Source: Anaerostipes sp.
Lineage (GTDB): Bacteria > Bacillota > Clostridia > Lachnospirales > Lachnospiraceae
Reading direction: 5' to 3'
DNA length: 64,000 bases
NCBI RefSeq assembly: GCF_018381315.1
Contig: NZ_JAGZSD010000006.1
Location: forward strand, 1 to 64,000
The first letter of the stretch is position 1; each line of letters begins with the position of its first letter. This document shows, one piece after another, positions 42,891 through 50,801 of this stretch. The notes under the pieces were generated by a model. The model ran no database searches and had not been told where the DNA came from. It was given only the letters and a program-made list of their open reading frames with translations. The position numbers and the translations under genes were made by a program.

Positions 42891-43196
42891 ATGCTGAAGA
42901 AAAAGAAACAGATCTTTCAGGGAAGATCGGTAAAAAAATTTAGCGAGATCAGGGATATTTTAGATATTTATCATGTAAAATATACTTATCAGGTAAAAGA
43001 TACAGTTAATGACACTGGAAGTGATTCACCACTTTCTTTTTTAGGCCGTCAGCAGGGGATGGCCCCCAGGGCTTTCACAGGAAGTGCCGGAGTAGCTGGA
43101 GAAGATTTAAAAAACTATGTCATTTATGCAAATGAAGAAGAGATAAAGGAAAAGGTCCCCGAGCATCTTCAAAAAGAGATAAAAGACACTCTTTAA
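42891..43196 (+). CDS. Hypothetical protein, 101 residues
   Basis: A 101-residue soluble protein with AAAGGAG before its ATG. The N-terminal half has the helix-then-strand pattern Phe-Ser-Glu-Ile-Arg-Asp-Ile-Leu-Asp-Ile-Tyr-His-Val-Lys-Tyr-Thr, and the C-terminal part ends with Tyr-Val-Ile-Tyr-Ala-Asn. The middle is low in structure. This loosely resembles small DUF2007-type ferredoxin-like proteins, but the match is weak. It has an extended -10 promoter (TGnTATAAT) upstream. Confidence 0.6.
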   Translation: MLKKKKQIFQGRSVKKFSEIRDILDIYHVKYTYQVKDTVNDTGSDSPLSFLGRQQGMAPRAFTGSAGVAGEDLKNYVIYANEEEIKEKVPEHLQKEIKDTL

Positions 43197-43245
43197 AAGC
43201 CCTTCATAAAACTCATACTTTTCATCAAAAAACTGGTTTTTACTA

Positions 43246-43273
43246 TTGACGAATATCCCAATTATGGTATAAT
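43246..43273 (+). promoter_or_regulatory. rpsU promoter
   Basis: TTGACG, 16 bases, TATAAT. The roughly 65-base leader after it has GTGCA and TGCAC arms (43282-43315) that could form a hairpin before the start codon. Confidence 0.75.
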
Positions 43274-43346
43274 AATCTAGTGCAAGAAAGTGCCCAAACA
43301 GTCATAATGCACAATATAAGGCTGGAGGGGAGGTCAGGAATTAAGA

Positions 43347-43523
43347 ATGTCAAACGTTATCGTTAAAGAAAATGAATCTTTAGACAGCGCTCTTCGCAGA
43401 TTTAAGAGAAACTGTGCCAAAGCAGGTATTCAGCAGGAAATCCGCAAAAGAGAGCATTACGAAAAACCAAGTGTTCGTCGTAAGAAAAAGTCTGAAGCGG
43501 CTCGTAAAAGAAAAGTAAAATAA
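43347..43523 (+). CDS. rpsU: 30S ribosomal protein S21
   Basis: A 58-residue basic protein: Met-Ser-Asn-Val-Ile-Val-Lys-Glu-Asn-Glu-Ser-Leu-Asp, then Leu-Arg-Arg-Phe-Lys-Arg and an Arg/Lys-rich tail. It is the classic S21 sequence, a small-subunit protein near the anti-Shine-Dalgarno region. Upstream GGAGGGGAGG gives a strong binding site, though 14 bases away. It is monocistronic with its own terminator, just ahead of yqfC as in many Firmicutes. Confidence 0.97.
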   Translation: MSNVIVKENESLDSALRRFKRNCAKAGIQQEIRKREHYEKPSVRRKKKSEAARKRKVK

Positions 43524-43532
43524 TAGAAGCAG

Positions 43533-43569
43533 GCATCGTATACTTAAGGTATACGGTGCTTTTCTTTTG
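43533..43569 (+). terminator. Terminator after rpsU
   Basis: GCATCGTATAC, loop TTAAG, GTATACGGTGC followed by a T-rich tract. Confidence 0.9.
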
Positions 43570-43635
43570 CATATATTAAAACAACGATAGAATGCTTAAG
43601 TGTGCGGCTGCGCCAAAAGCATAGTGAGGGTTTGT

Positions 43636-43902
43636 ATGAAGAAAAAGCCAAAGGAGGCATTAGCCAAAGGTTTATCCCTTCCAAGAGATGTGGTCTTTGG
43701 CGATTTTATTATTACCTTGACAGGCAATGAACAGGTAATGATTGAAAATTATAAGGGAATCCTGTCTTACGAAGAGAATCAAATTGTCGTCCAGGGAAAC
43801 CATGTGGTTTTGAGGATCATAGGGACAAATCTTGTCATTCAATATTATTCCATGGAAATTATGAAAGTGACCGGTGAAATTACAAGACTGGAATACGCAT
43901 AA
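43636..43902 (+). CDS. yqfC: Sporulation protein YqfC
   Basis: An 88-residue YabP/YqfC-family protein. It shows the beta-rich pattern Leu-Pro-Arg-Asp-Val-Val-Phe-Gly, Ile-Glu-Asn-Tyr-Lys-Gly-Ile-Leu and Gly-Thr-Asn-Leu-Val-Ile. It is a mother-cell sporulation gene in Bacillus with poorly defined function, always next to yqfD. The frame opens at 43600, but the ATG at 43636 follows GTGAGGG and gives the family length. Confidence 0.9.
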   Translation: MKKKPKEALAKGLSLPRDVVFGDFIITLTGNEQVMIENYKGILSYEENQIVVQGNHVVLRIIGTNLVIQYYSMEIMKVTGEITRLEYA

Positions 43903-43914
43903 AGGAGAATCAGG

Positions 43915-45150
43915 ATGGTCAGATTAATACAATATTTTTTTGGAAGCATTTTTATAGAGATTTCCGGTCCTTCCGTGGAACGTTTTTTGAACCTATGCGC
44001 AAAGCAAAACCTGGTGCTGTGGAAGCTGAAACCAGGAGGGAAGGGATATCAGTGTTCTATACAAAAGAGAGCCTATGAAACTGTTTTGACACTGGCAGAA
44101 AAAACGGGAACTGCAGTAGAGATTCAGGGGAGAAAAGGGCTTCCCTTTTTTTTATTGCAGCACCGAAAGAGAAAGATGTTTTTCTTCGGTATCGGCATGG
44201 CCTTAGTTTTAATGTTTTTAATGTCGCAGTTTATCTGGGAGATTACGGTCACCGGTAATGAACGGTATTCAAAAAGTGATATGCTCAAATATGTAAGAAA
44301 TAATTTTTATCAAATTGGTACCTTTAAGAAAAAGATTGACTGCAATCTTTTAGAGGAACATATTCGGGAGGACCATGAAGGCATTGCCTGGGTATCCTGT
44401 TCCATTAACGGCACCAGATTACATATTGACATTAAAGAATCACTGGACAGAAAAACAAAACAGAATCCAAAAAAGCCATGTGATATAGTCTCTAATAAGA
44501 AGGGGACCATAACTGCCATGTCTGTGAAAAGCGGGACACCGCTGGTACAGGTAGGAGACAAGGTAAAACCAGGAGACACTCTTATTTCCGGGATGATCTA
44601 TTACTACAGTGATGATTATCAGGTAACAGAAACCAGCAGGATCAAGGCAGACGGACAGATTATTCTTAAAACAGATGAGGATTACAAAGAGACAATACCA
44701 ATCGCCACATACGAGAAAAAATTTGTATCTAAAAGTACAAGGGTGGAAAGTGTACAGCTTTTGAATTGGCAGCTGAAGCTTCCGATCAAAGAACAGAAAG
44801 GAGATTTTGATGTATTTGGAGAAAAGAAACTGCTGCACATTGGGGATCTTTACTTTCCGATCGGGATCACCACAAAGAGATTTGAAGGATATGAACCTAA
44901 GCGCAGAGTACTGACGGAAGCTCAGGCGCAGAGTAAACTGAAAAAACGTCTTGCTTCCTATTTGGAAAAGAAAAAGAAAAAAGGAATCAAGGTCATAAAG
45001 ACCAATATCCGGTATCAAAGGCAGGGAAACGACTATGTCGCCAAGGGAACTATCCAGGTTGAAGAACCGGTAGGAAAGATCAGAAACATTAAGTCACTCA
45101 CAAAGAAACAGGTGGATAAAATCACGCCTACAACAGCAACACCACGCTGA
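43915..45150 (+). CDS. yqfD: Sporulation protein YqfD
   Basis: A 411-residue YqfD-family membrane protein with one central transmembrane helix (about residues 89-108), a cytoplasmic N-terminal domain with Arg-Ala-Tyr-Glu-Thr, and a POTRA/FtsQ-like extracytoplasmic part that begins Ile-Thr-Val-Thr-Gly-Asn. It is a sigma-E sporulation gene in Bacillus. It follows yqfC with 12 bases between. The usual next gene, phoH, is preserved. Confidence 0.92.
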   Translation: MVRLIQYFFGSIFIEISGPSVERFLNLCAKQNLVLWKLKPGGKGYQCSIQKRAYETVLTLAEKTGTAVEIQGRKGLPFFLLQHRKRKMFFFGIGMALVLMFLMSQFIWEITVTGNERYSKSDMLKYVRNNFYQIGTFKKKIDCNLLEEHIREDHEGIAWVSCSINGTRLHIDIKESLDRKTKQNPKKPCDIVSNKKGTITAMSVKSGTPLVQVGDKVKPGDTLISGMIYYYSDDYQVTETSRIKADGQIILKTDEDYKETIPIATYEKKFVSKSTRVESVQLLNWQLKLPIKEQKGDFDVFGEKKLLHIGDLYFPIGITTKRFEGYEPKRRVLTEAQAQSKLKKRLASYLEKKKKKGIKVIKTNIRYQRQGNDYVAKGTIQVEEPVGKIRNIKSLTKKQVDKITPTTATPR

Positions 45151-45177
45151 TTCTGTTATACAGGGATCCACAAAATG

Positions 45178-45206
45178 TTGAAAAGATCCAGGGCAAATGG
45201 TAAACT
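45178..45206 (+). promoter_or_regulatory. phoH-ybeY promoter
   Basis: TTGAAA, 17 bases, TAAACT, 39 bases before the phoH start. It would give vegetative transcription independent of the sporulation genes upstream. Confidence 0.55.
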
Positions 45207-45244
45207 ACTAGTAATATAAGAAAATAAAAGGTTGAGGAGTAACT

Positions 45245-46252
45245 ATGAATCCGATAGAAATAGATGTGGAATTTCCTTCAGAGCATGGAGGGAATGTATT
45301 TGGACAGTTTGATGTTTACATGAAGAAAATCGAAAAAACTCTTCATGTAAACCTGATCTTAAGAGACGGGCAGCTGAAAGTGGTAGGCAGCGAGGAAGCT
45401 GTAAGAAAAGCGCAGTCCGTGATCGGAGAGCTTCTGGAGCTTTCCAAGAGGGGCAATATTATCACAGAACAGAATGTCAATTATGCCTTATCTCTCTCTA
45501 TGGAAGAAAAAAGCGGCCATCTGCTGGAATTGGATAAGGATGTTATATGCCATACCATTCAGGGAAAACCTGTGAAGGCAAAGACACTGGGACAGAAGAA
45601 GTATTTAGAACAGATTTCGGAAAAGATGATCACATTCGGCATCGGGCCGGCCGGAACGGGAAAGACATATTTAGCCATGGCTATGGCAATTACTGCGTTT
45701 AAAAATGATGAGGTAAACCGGATCATTTTGACCAGACCGGCGATAGAAGCGGGTGAAAAGCTGGGCTTTCTGCCCGGTGATCTGCAGAGCAAGGTCGATC
45801 CTTATCTCAGACCTCTCTATGATGCCCTTTATGAGATCATGGGAGCAGAAGCCTTTATGAAGAATATGGAAAAAGGGCTGATTGAAGTGGCGCCGCTGGC
45901 CTATATGAGGGGAAGAACCCTGGATAATTCCTATATTGTTCTCGATGAAGCGCAGAATACCACACCGGCTCAGATGAAAATGTTTCTCACAAGAATCGGA
46001 TTTGGTTCCAAAGCTATTATTACCGGAGATTTGACACAGAAGGATCTTCCGTTTGACAGCATATCCGGTCTGGAAGAGGCTGTGAGAGTGCTCGGAAAGA
46101 TTTCGGATATCGGTATCTGCCGGATGACCAGCAAGGATGTAGTGCGCCATCCTCTCGTACAGCAGATTGTCACTGCCTACGAAAAATACGAAGATGGAAA
46201 GAACCGTAAGAAGAAAGAGAAAGCTCCGAGGAAACGAACGAAAGACAGGTAA
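45245..46252 (+). CDS. phoH: PhoH family ATPase
   Basis: A 335-residue PhoH-like protein: N-terminal KH-like segment, then a RecA-type ATPase domain. Walker A is Gly-Pro-Ala-Gly-Thr-Gly-Lys-Thr near residue 135; Walker B is Tyr-Ile-Val-Leu-Asp-Glu-Ala-Gln-Asn. It also has Gly-Phe-Leu-Pro-Gly-Asp and Met-Arg-Gly-Arg-Thr. It is linked to RNA metabolism and often precedes ybeY, as here. The C-terminal 20 residues are very Lys/Arg-rich. GAGGAG is seven bases before the ATG. Confidence 0.94.
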   Translation: MNPIEIDVEFPSEHGGNVFGQFDVYMKKIEKTLHVNLILRDGQLKVVGSEEAVRKAQSVIGELLELSKRGNIITEQNVNYALSLSMEEKSGHLLELDKDVICHTIQGKPVKAKTLGQKKYLEQISEKMITFGIGPAGTGKTYLAMAMAITAFKNDEVNRIILTRPAIEAGEKLGFLPGDLQSKVDPYLRPLYDALYEIMGAEAFMKNMEKGLIEVAPLAYMRGRTLDNSYIVLDEAQNTTPAQMKMFLTRIGFGSKAIITGDLTQKDLPFDSISGLEEAVRVLGKISDIGICRMTSKDVVRHPLVQQIVTAYEKYEDGKNRKKKEKAPRKRTKDR

Positions 46253-46256
46253 GATT

Positions 46257-46754
46257 ATGAGTGTTTTTATAGAGAACGAATACGAAGGAACAGCTGATAT
46301 AGATTGTGAAGTAATTGCGGGACAAGTTATTGAGGCTGCTGTAGATTATGTAAACTGCCCTTTTGAGTGTGAGGTAAACCTGATGCTTGTGGGAAATGAA
46401 GAGATACATCAGATCAATCTGGAACAGAGAGGGATTGACCGTCCTACAGATGTCCTCTCATTTCCGATGATTGAGTATGAAAAGCCAGCCTGTTTTGAGG
46501 GATTAGAGGAAGATACGGCAGCTTTTCATCCGGACTCAGGAGAATTGATGCTGGGGGATATTGTAATTTCTATGGACAAGGCCAGAGAGCAGGCAGAGGC
46601 CTACGGACACAGCCTAAAAAGAGAATATGCTTTTTTAATTGCCCACAGCATGCTTCATCTGTTTGGCTATGACCACATGGAAGATGATGAACGTGCGGTG
46701 ATGGAAGCAAAACAGGAAGAGATCCTGCAGCTGGTCCACTATACAAGAGATTAG
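46257..46754 (+). CDS. ybeY: Endoribonuclease YbeY
   Basis: A 165-residue zinc-dependent RNase involved in 16S rRNA 3' maturation and ribosome quality control. The metal site His-X3-His-X5-His (His130, His134, His140) lies in His-Ser-Met-Leu-His-Leu-Phe-Gly-Tyr-Asp-His. It also has Thr-Asp-Val-Leu-Ser-Phe-Pro. It starts four bases after the phoH stop with a weak binding site, so coupling to phoH is likely. The open frame inside phoH (from 46167) was rejected. The frequent neighbours pgpH and dgkA are not present. Confidence 0.95.
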   Translation: MSVFIENEYEGTADIDCEVIAGQVIEAAVDYVNCPFECEVNLMLVGNEEIHQINLEQRGIDRPTDVLSFPMIEYEKPACFEGLEEDTAAFHPDSGELMLGDIVISMDKAREQAEAYGHSLKREYAFLIAHSMLHLFGYDHMEDDERAVMEAKQEEILQLVHYTRD

Positions 46755-46762
46755 AGGTAACT

Positions 46763-48415
46763 ATGGGAAAAAAACAAAAGAGCAGTTTTTTAGTACAAGG
46801 AACCATATTGATTGCAGCCCAGATGCTTTGCCGTATTATCGGATTGCTGTATAGAAGGCCGTTATTTTCTGTTATTGGTGAACAGGGAATGGGTTATTAT
46901 GGATTTGCATATACGATCTATAGCATGGTTTTATTGATAGCATCGTTTAGTATTCCGCTGGCAGTATCCAAAGCGATTGCGTCCAGACTTGCGATGAAAC
47001 AGTATAGGAATGCACAGAGAGTATTTCATGGTGCTTTAATTTATGCAGCTGTAGTTGGCGGGGCAGGTTTTATATTCACATATGTGGGAGCACCTTTTCT
47101 TGTCCCGAATGAGGGATCTGTTTTTGCGCTTAGAACGATGTCACCTACAATCTTTTTCTCTGGAATTTTAGGAGTACTGCGCGGATATTTCCAGGGGCAC
47201 AATACTATGGTGCCAACCTCTGTATCACAGATTATTGAGCAGATTTTAAATGCAATAGTCAGCGTTGTTATGGCATATGTTTTAGTGGCACCTTATGTAG
47301 GACATGCTACAAAAGCAGCAGCTTTCAAACTTGCAGAACACGGTGCGGCGGGAAGTGCTATAGGTACAGGTGCAGGTGTTCTGGTCGGACTGTTATTCTG
47401 CTTTATTGTTTATTTAAGCTATCGGCCTAAAGTAAAAATACAGGTCAAGCACGATAAAACAAAAAAAACGGAATCTTACAAACGGATTGTAAAGATTCTG
47501 ATTTTTACAATTACTCCGGTCATTTTCAGCACATTTATTTATAATTGCAGTGCCAGTATTGATTCCACTTTATTTGGTCATCTGCTGACAAACAAGGGAT
47601 TGCCGGAAACAACAGTGTCTGCTTTTTATGGACTGTTTTCAAGCCAGTATAATGTATTGATTAATGTTCCAATTGCTATCGCATCCTCTTTATCTAATGC
47701 CATCGTACCTGATATTGCAGGATCCTATGCGGTCAATGATCAGGATGCAATCAAAAGTAATATTGATATTGCTGTCAGATTTATATTGCTGATTGCGATA
47801 CCTTGTGCAGTTGGAATTGCCGTTTTAGCCAAACCCGTGATTGGGCTGCTGTTCGGACCGAAATATGCAGTCGAGGGATTAAGTCCGAGAATGCTGCAAG
47901 TCGGTGCGGTTTCTATTGTATTCTATTGTCTGTCTACTATGACAAATGGTATACTGCAGGGGCTTGGAAAGATGAGAGTCCCAGTAAAGCATTCAGCTAT
48001 TTCAGTTGTGGCAAATGTAGCGGTTTTAGTGCTTCTGATTCAGACTACAAATGCGAATGTCTATGCAATCGTTTTAGCTACCGTAGCTTTTTCAGTTGTT
48101 ATGAGCGCACTTAATGCCCGGGCACTTACGAAATTTACAGATTACAGGCAGGACCTGAAAAAATCTGTATTGAAGCCTGTTTTCAGTGCAGGCATTATGG
48201 GGATTGTTATTTTTATAATTTCTTGGGCTTTTGAGCAGTTTATATCTGGATCCAGCCTGGGATATGCGGTTTGTCTTGCTGTGGCAGTTCCTATAGGTAT
48301 GATTATTTATTTTGTATTTGTAATTAAATTTAAAACTTTTTCTGAACAAGAATTAAAACAAATGCCGAAAGGACATGCTATTTTGAGATTAGCTCAAAAG
48401 TTAAAATTGCTGTAG
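46763..48415 (+). CDS. MATE/MOP-like flippase, SpoVB/YtgP type
   Basis: A 550-residue protein with about 14 transmembrane helices, of the polysaccharide-flippase (MVF/SpoVB) superfamily. The first helix region Ile-Leu-Ile-Ala-Ala-Gln and then Gly-Leu-Leu-Tyr-Arg-Arg-Pro-Leu are typical of YtgP/SpoVB. Members flip lipid-linked wall or spore-cortex precursors; which one cannot be decided here. It follows ybeY by eight bases, is more AT-rich than phoH-ybeY, and has no T-rich terminator after it. The ECF sigma gene's promoter region follows. Confidence 0.87.
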   Translation: MGKKQKSSFLVQGTILIAAQMLCRIIGLLYRRPLFSVIGEQGMGYYGFAYTIYSMVLLIASFSIPLAVSKAIASRLAMKQYRNAQRVFHGALIYAAVVGGAGFIFTYVGAPFLVPNEGSVFALRTMSPTIFFSGILGVLRGYFQGHNTMVPTSVSQIIEQILNAIVSVVMAYVLVAPYVGHATKAAAFKLAEHGAAGSAIGTGAGVLVGLLFCFIVYLSYRPKVKIQVKHDKTKKTESYKRIVKILIFTITPVIFSTFIYNCSASIDSTLFGHLLTNKGLPETTVSAFYGLFSSQYNVLINVPIAIASSLSNAIVPDIAGSYAVNDQDAIKSNIDIAVRFILLIAIPCAVGIAVLAKPVIGLLFGPKYAVEGLSPRMLQVGAVSIVFYCLSTMTNGILQGLGKMRVPVKHSAISVVANVAVLVLLIQTTNANVYAIVLATVAFSVVMSALNARALTKFTDYRQDLKKSVLKPVFSAGIMGIVIFIISWAFEQFISGSSLGYAVCLAVAVPIGMIIYFVFVIKFKTFSEQELKQMPKGHAILRLAQKLKLL

Positions 48416-48485
48416 CCTTAATACTAAAATATCAGTTTTGGTGTACATTATGACAGGCAGGCACATTAACAGAAATTAAAATTTT

Positions 48486-48514
48486 GGTCACAAAAGCCTT
48501 CTTTCTTTCGTTAT
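48486..48514 (+). promoter_or_regulatory. Predicted ECF-type promoter of the sigma factor gene
   Basis: GGTCACAA (48486-48493), 15 bases, CGTTAT (48509-48514). The same TTTTGGTCACAA-N15-CGTT occurs at 50158. ECF promoters typically end in a CGTC/CGTT -10. The spacer start (48494-48506) pairs with AGAAAGGGGGCTT (48531-48543) to give a 13-pair stem that would form only in readthrough RNA. Confidence 0.65.
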
Positions 48515-48570
48515 CTTTATAAAGGTACATAGAAAGGGGGCTTCTTTACTTAATACAGGAGGAACTTCCT

Positions 48571-49095
48571 ATGCTTGCAATGATCATGGCAATTGAGGAT
48601 GATAAAGACCGTCACAAGGCGGAACAGCTGTACCTTACATACCGGAATATTATGTTTTATGCAGCAAAAAGAATACTTAAGGATGATGCGCGGTCAGAAG
48701 ATGCACTGCAGAATGCCTTTGAGGGCATCATTAAAAATCTGGATGCGGTTGCCGAAATTGATTCTATACGTACCAAGTCTTATGTTATTCGTGCGGCAAA
48801 AAATAGTGCGATCAGCCTTTATAGAAAAGACAGCCGATTTGTGTCATTCGATGAAGAATTTGCGGTATCGGAACTGGAAATGTTTCAAAGTATGGACATA
48901 GATGATGATGTGAGAAATTTAATGGAAGCAATTTATCAAATTCCGCAAATATACAGAGATGTTTTAATACTGAAATCACTGCATGGGTATTCAAATCGTG
49001 AGATAGCAGCTGCATATCGGGTTTCAGAGAGTGTCATAAGAAAGAGAATGGAGCGGGCAAAGGCGAAATTAAATCAGATTTTGGAAGGGAGGTAA
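48571..49095 (+). CDS. ECF-type RNA polymerase sigma factor
   Basis: A 174-residue sigma-70 family protein with only regions 2 and 4. Region 2 contains the Ala-Leu-Gln-Asn-Ala-Phe segment; region 4 has Ile-Tyr-Arg-Asp-Val-Leu, Gly-Tyr-Ser-Asn-Arg-Glu-Ile-Ala and Arg-Val-Ser-Glu-Ser-Val-Ile-Arg-Lys-Arg, the helix-turn-helix. AGGAGG precedes the ATG. The next gene, eight bases on, is a membrane protein of anti-sigma type. Its upstream region shares a 12+4 base promoter-like motif with the gene at 50236, which suggests positive autoregulation. Confidence 0.92.
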   Translation: MLAMIMAIEDDKDRHKAEQLYLTYRNIMFYAAKRILKDDARSEDALQNAFEGIIKNLDAVAEIDSIRTKSYVIRAAKNSAISLYRKDSRFVSFDEEFAVSELEMFQSMDIDDDVRNLMEAIYQIPQIYRDVLILKSLHGYSNREIAAAYRVSESVIRKRMERAKAKLNQILEGR

Positions 49096-49102
49096 AACAT
49101 TT

Positions 49103-50143
49103 ATGGATTTAGATGTAAGTGCTGACTTATTATATAAAGCATTAAAAGAAATGGATGAAATCGAACTAAATATATTGAACGAAGAGGCATCTGTTAAGCA
49201 CATTTTTACTGATAACTTTGAACAAAATATGGAGCGGATGCTTAATAAAGTAAAAAGGAAAGAATGGTTTTCTAGTACAACTGTAATTCGAAAGGCTGCG
49301 ATGGCTGCAATAATAGTTCTTGCTGGACTCACGGCAGTGACGGTGACTGTTCCAGCTTTCAGAAAGAAATTTATTTACATGTTAGAAAAAACATTTCCAA
49401 AATTTTTTGAAATTGAATTAGATAAGGATAGATCAGAAGAACCTTTAAAGAAAAAAGATTTTACCTTAGATAAAGTCCCCTTAGGAATGAGACTTGTAAA
49501 GCGAGTGGAGGGAGAGAGGGAAGTCTACAAAAATAAAATGGGAGGATTTCTTAGTTTTAAATATGGGGAAATGCCTGGTGCTGCTGTATGGGCGGATATT
49601 GGAAGTTTAGAAATTCAACCAGATAAATTATCAGGATTATGGCAAAAGGAAAAAATTATTGGCGGCATAAAACAGTTAACATGGAAGGATGCTGATTTTA
49701 TCTTTTCAATTTCCACAAATGAAAATAATTTGGATTTATATACTTTGGCTGATCAAATCAAGCGTAAATGGACAAAGTATGTTCCTACCTATATCCCAAA
49801 TGGATTTCGCAGAACATACTTTGATGATGATTCAGAAAACAGTTTCGTTTATGAAAAAGGAGATTTCTATATTGCAATAGATTATGAGGATGTTGATGCT
49901 GGCAGTATTTCATTTGATAATGAGCATACAATAATAGAAAAAAAGAAATTTTCAGGGCATCCTGCATATTTTACTAGGCAGATGAACAAAAAGGACAAAA
50001 CTAATGGTATAACATGGTATGATAATGAGTATCTTTTTGGTGTGACGACAAATTTATCAGAAGAAGAAACGTTTAAAGTGGCACAGGGATTAAAAAAATG
50101 TAACAAAGATTTCGATAATATTTGTGAGAAATATACAAAATAG
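49103..50143 (+). CDS. DUF4367-type membrane protein, probable anti-sigma factor
   Basis: A 346-residue protein with a cytoplasmic N-terminal part (residues 1-65), one transmembrane helix (about 68-88) and an extracytoplasmic domain. The latter has the DUF4367-like region Tyr-Val-Pro-Thr-Tyr-Ile-Pro-Asn-Gly-Phe (from about residue 230). The layout and the position right after an ECF sigma gene indicate a membrane anti-sigma factor that holds the sigma until an external signal arrives. A zinc-binding anti-sigma motif (His-X3-Cys-X2-Cys) is not present. The signal is unknown. Confidence 0.75.
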   Translation: MDLDVSADLLYKALKEMDEIELNILNEEASVKHIFTDNFEQNMERMLNKVKRKEWFSSTTVIRKAAMAAIIVLAGLTAVTVTVPAFRKKFIYMLEKTFPKFFEIELDKDRSEEPLKKKDFTLDKVPLGMRLVKRVEGEREVYKNKMGGFLSFKYGEMPGAAVWADIGSLEIQPDKLSGLWQKEKIIGGIKQLTWKDADFIFSISTNENNLDLYTLADQIKRKWTKYVPTYIPNGFRRTYFDDDSENSFVYEKGDFYIAIDYEDVDAGSISFDNEHTIIEKKKFSGHPAYFTRQMNKKDKTNGITWYDNEYLFGVTTNLSEEETFKVAQGLKKCNKDFDNICEKYTK

Positions 50144-50161
50144 AAAAACTCAAAGATTTTT

Positions 50162-50190
50162 GGTCACAACGAGGCCTCCTCAAACGTTGT
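50162..50190 (+). promoter_or_regulatory. Predicted ECF-type promoter of the secreted protein gene
   Basis: GGTCACAA (50162-50169), 15 bases, CGTTGT (50185-50190), matching the sigma gene's own promoter in both boxes and in spacing. Confidence 0.65.
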
Positions 50191-50228
50191 ATTTATGTAA
50201 GAGATCATAGATACAACGTTTGAGGAGG
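50175..50228. promoter_or_regulatory. Perfect 18-base inverted repeat spanning promoter and Shine-Dalgarno sequence
   Basis: The left arm (50175-50192) covers the end of the promoter spacer and the -10; the right arm (50211-50228) contains TGAGGAGG, the ribosome binding site for the gene at 50236. The loop is 18 bases. RNA made from upstream would form the hairpin and hide the binding site; RNA from the promoter at 50162 should start near 50196 and lack the left arm. Confidence 0.75.
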
Positions 50229-50235
50229 TAGTTTT

Positions 50236-50694
50236 ATGCACAGAAATAGAAAAAAATATGTATTGTTTATTATGAGTTTAGTGTTATTACTTTTTATTAC
50301 AATTCCAGTATTTGCAGAAGATGGAAATATCACAGCAACTATTCTTTCAGAAGAGGACTTTGTAGAAGATAATGAAATATCTCCATACTCACTGGCAACG
50401 GAGAAAGCAAGATGTTACTTCTCTTCGAATAAGAATCCTTTGGTGTTATGCGCAAAGTTCAGAGGAACAGCAGCCGAGAAAAGTATTTCTATAAAGCTAT
50501 CTTTGCAAAAATTTGTAGATGGGAAGTGGAAGGTAGAACAGTCATGGACTGGAAATACGAAAAAAAAGGTTTTTACAATTACGAAAAGAAAATCAGTTGG
50601 GGTGGGAAGATATCGTGGAAAAGCAGTCTTTACAGTGAAAACAAATAGTAAATCTGAAACATTTACAAAATATAGTAATGTAATTGATAAATAG
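50236..50694 (+). CDS. Small secreted protein, function unknown
   Basis: A 152-residue exported protein. Residues 1-27 are a signal peptide with a basic start, a strongly hydrophobic core and the cleavage site Val-Phe-Ala-Glu. The mature part is predicted beta-rich with Cys at about 58 and 70 and a Lys/Thr-rich C terminus, suggestive of an Ig-like fold. AGGAGG is seven bases before the ATG and lies within an inverted repeat. Predicted target of the upstream ECF sigma factor. I do not recognise a family. Confidence 0.72.
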   Translation: MHRNRKKYVLFIMSLVLLLFITIPVFAEDGNITATILSEEDFVEDNEISPYSLATEKARCYFSSNKNPLVLCAKFRGTAAEKSISIKLSLQKFVDGKWKVEQSWTGNTKKKVFTITKRKSVGVGRYRGKAVFTVKTNSKSETFTKYSNVIDK

Positions 50695-50801
50695 TAAAAC
50701 GCAAAAGTATTGAAAAATGGAAGATATTTTCCATAAGGAAATATAAGGGAAAAATAGAAACAAATCAAAAAAAGAAATATTTTAAATTAGGAGAAGATGA
50801 G

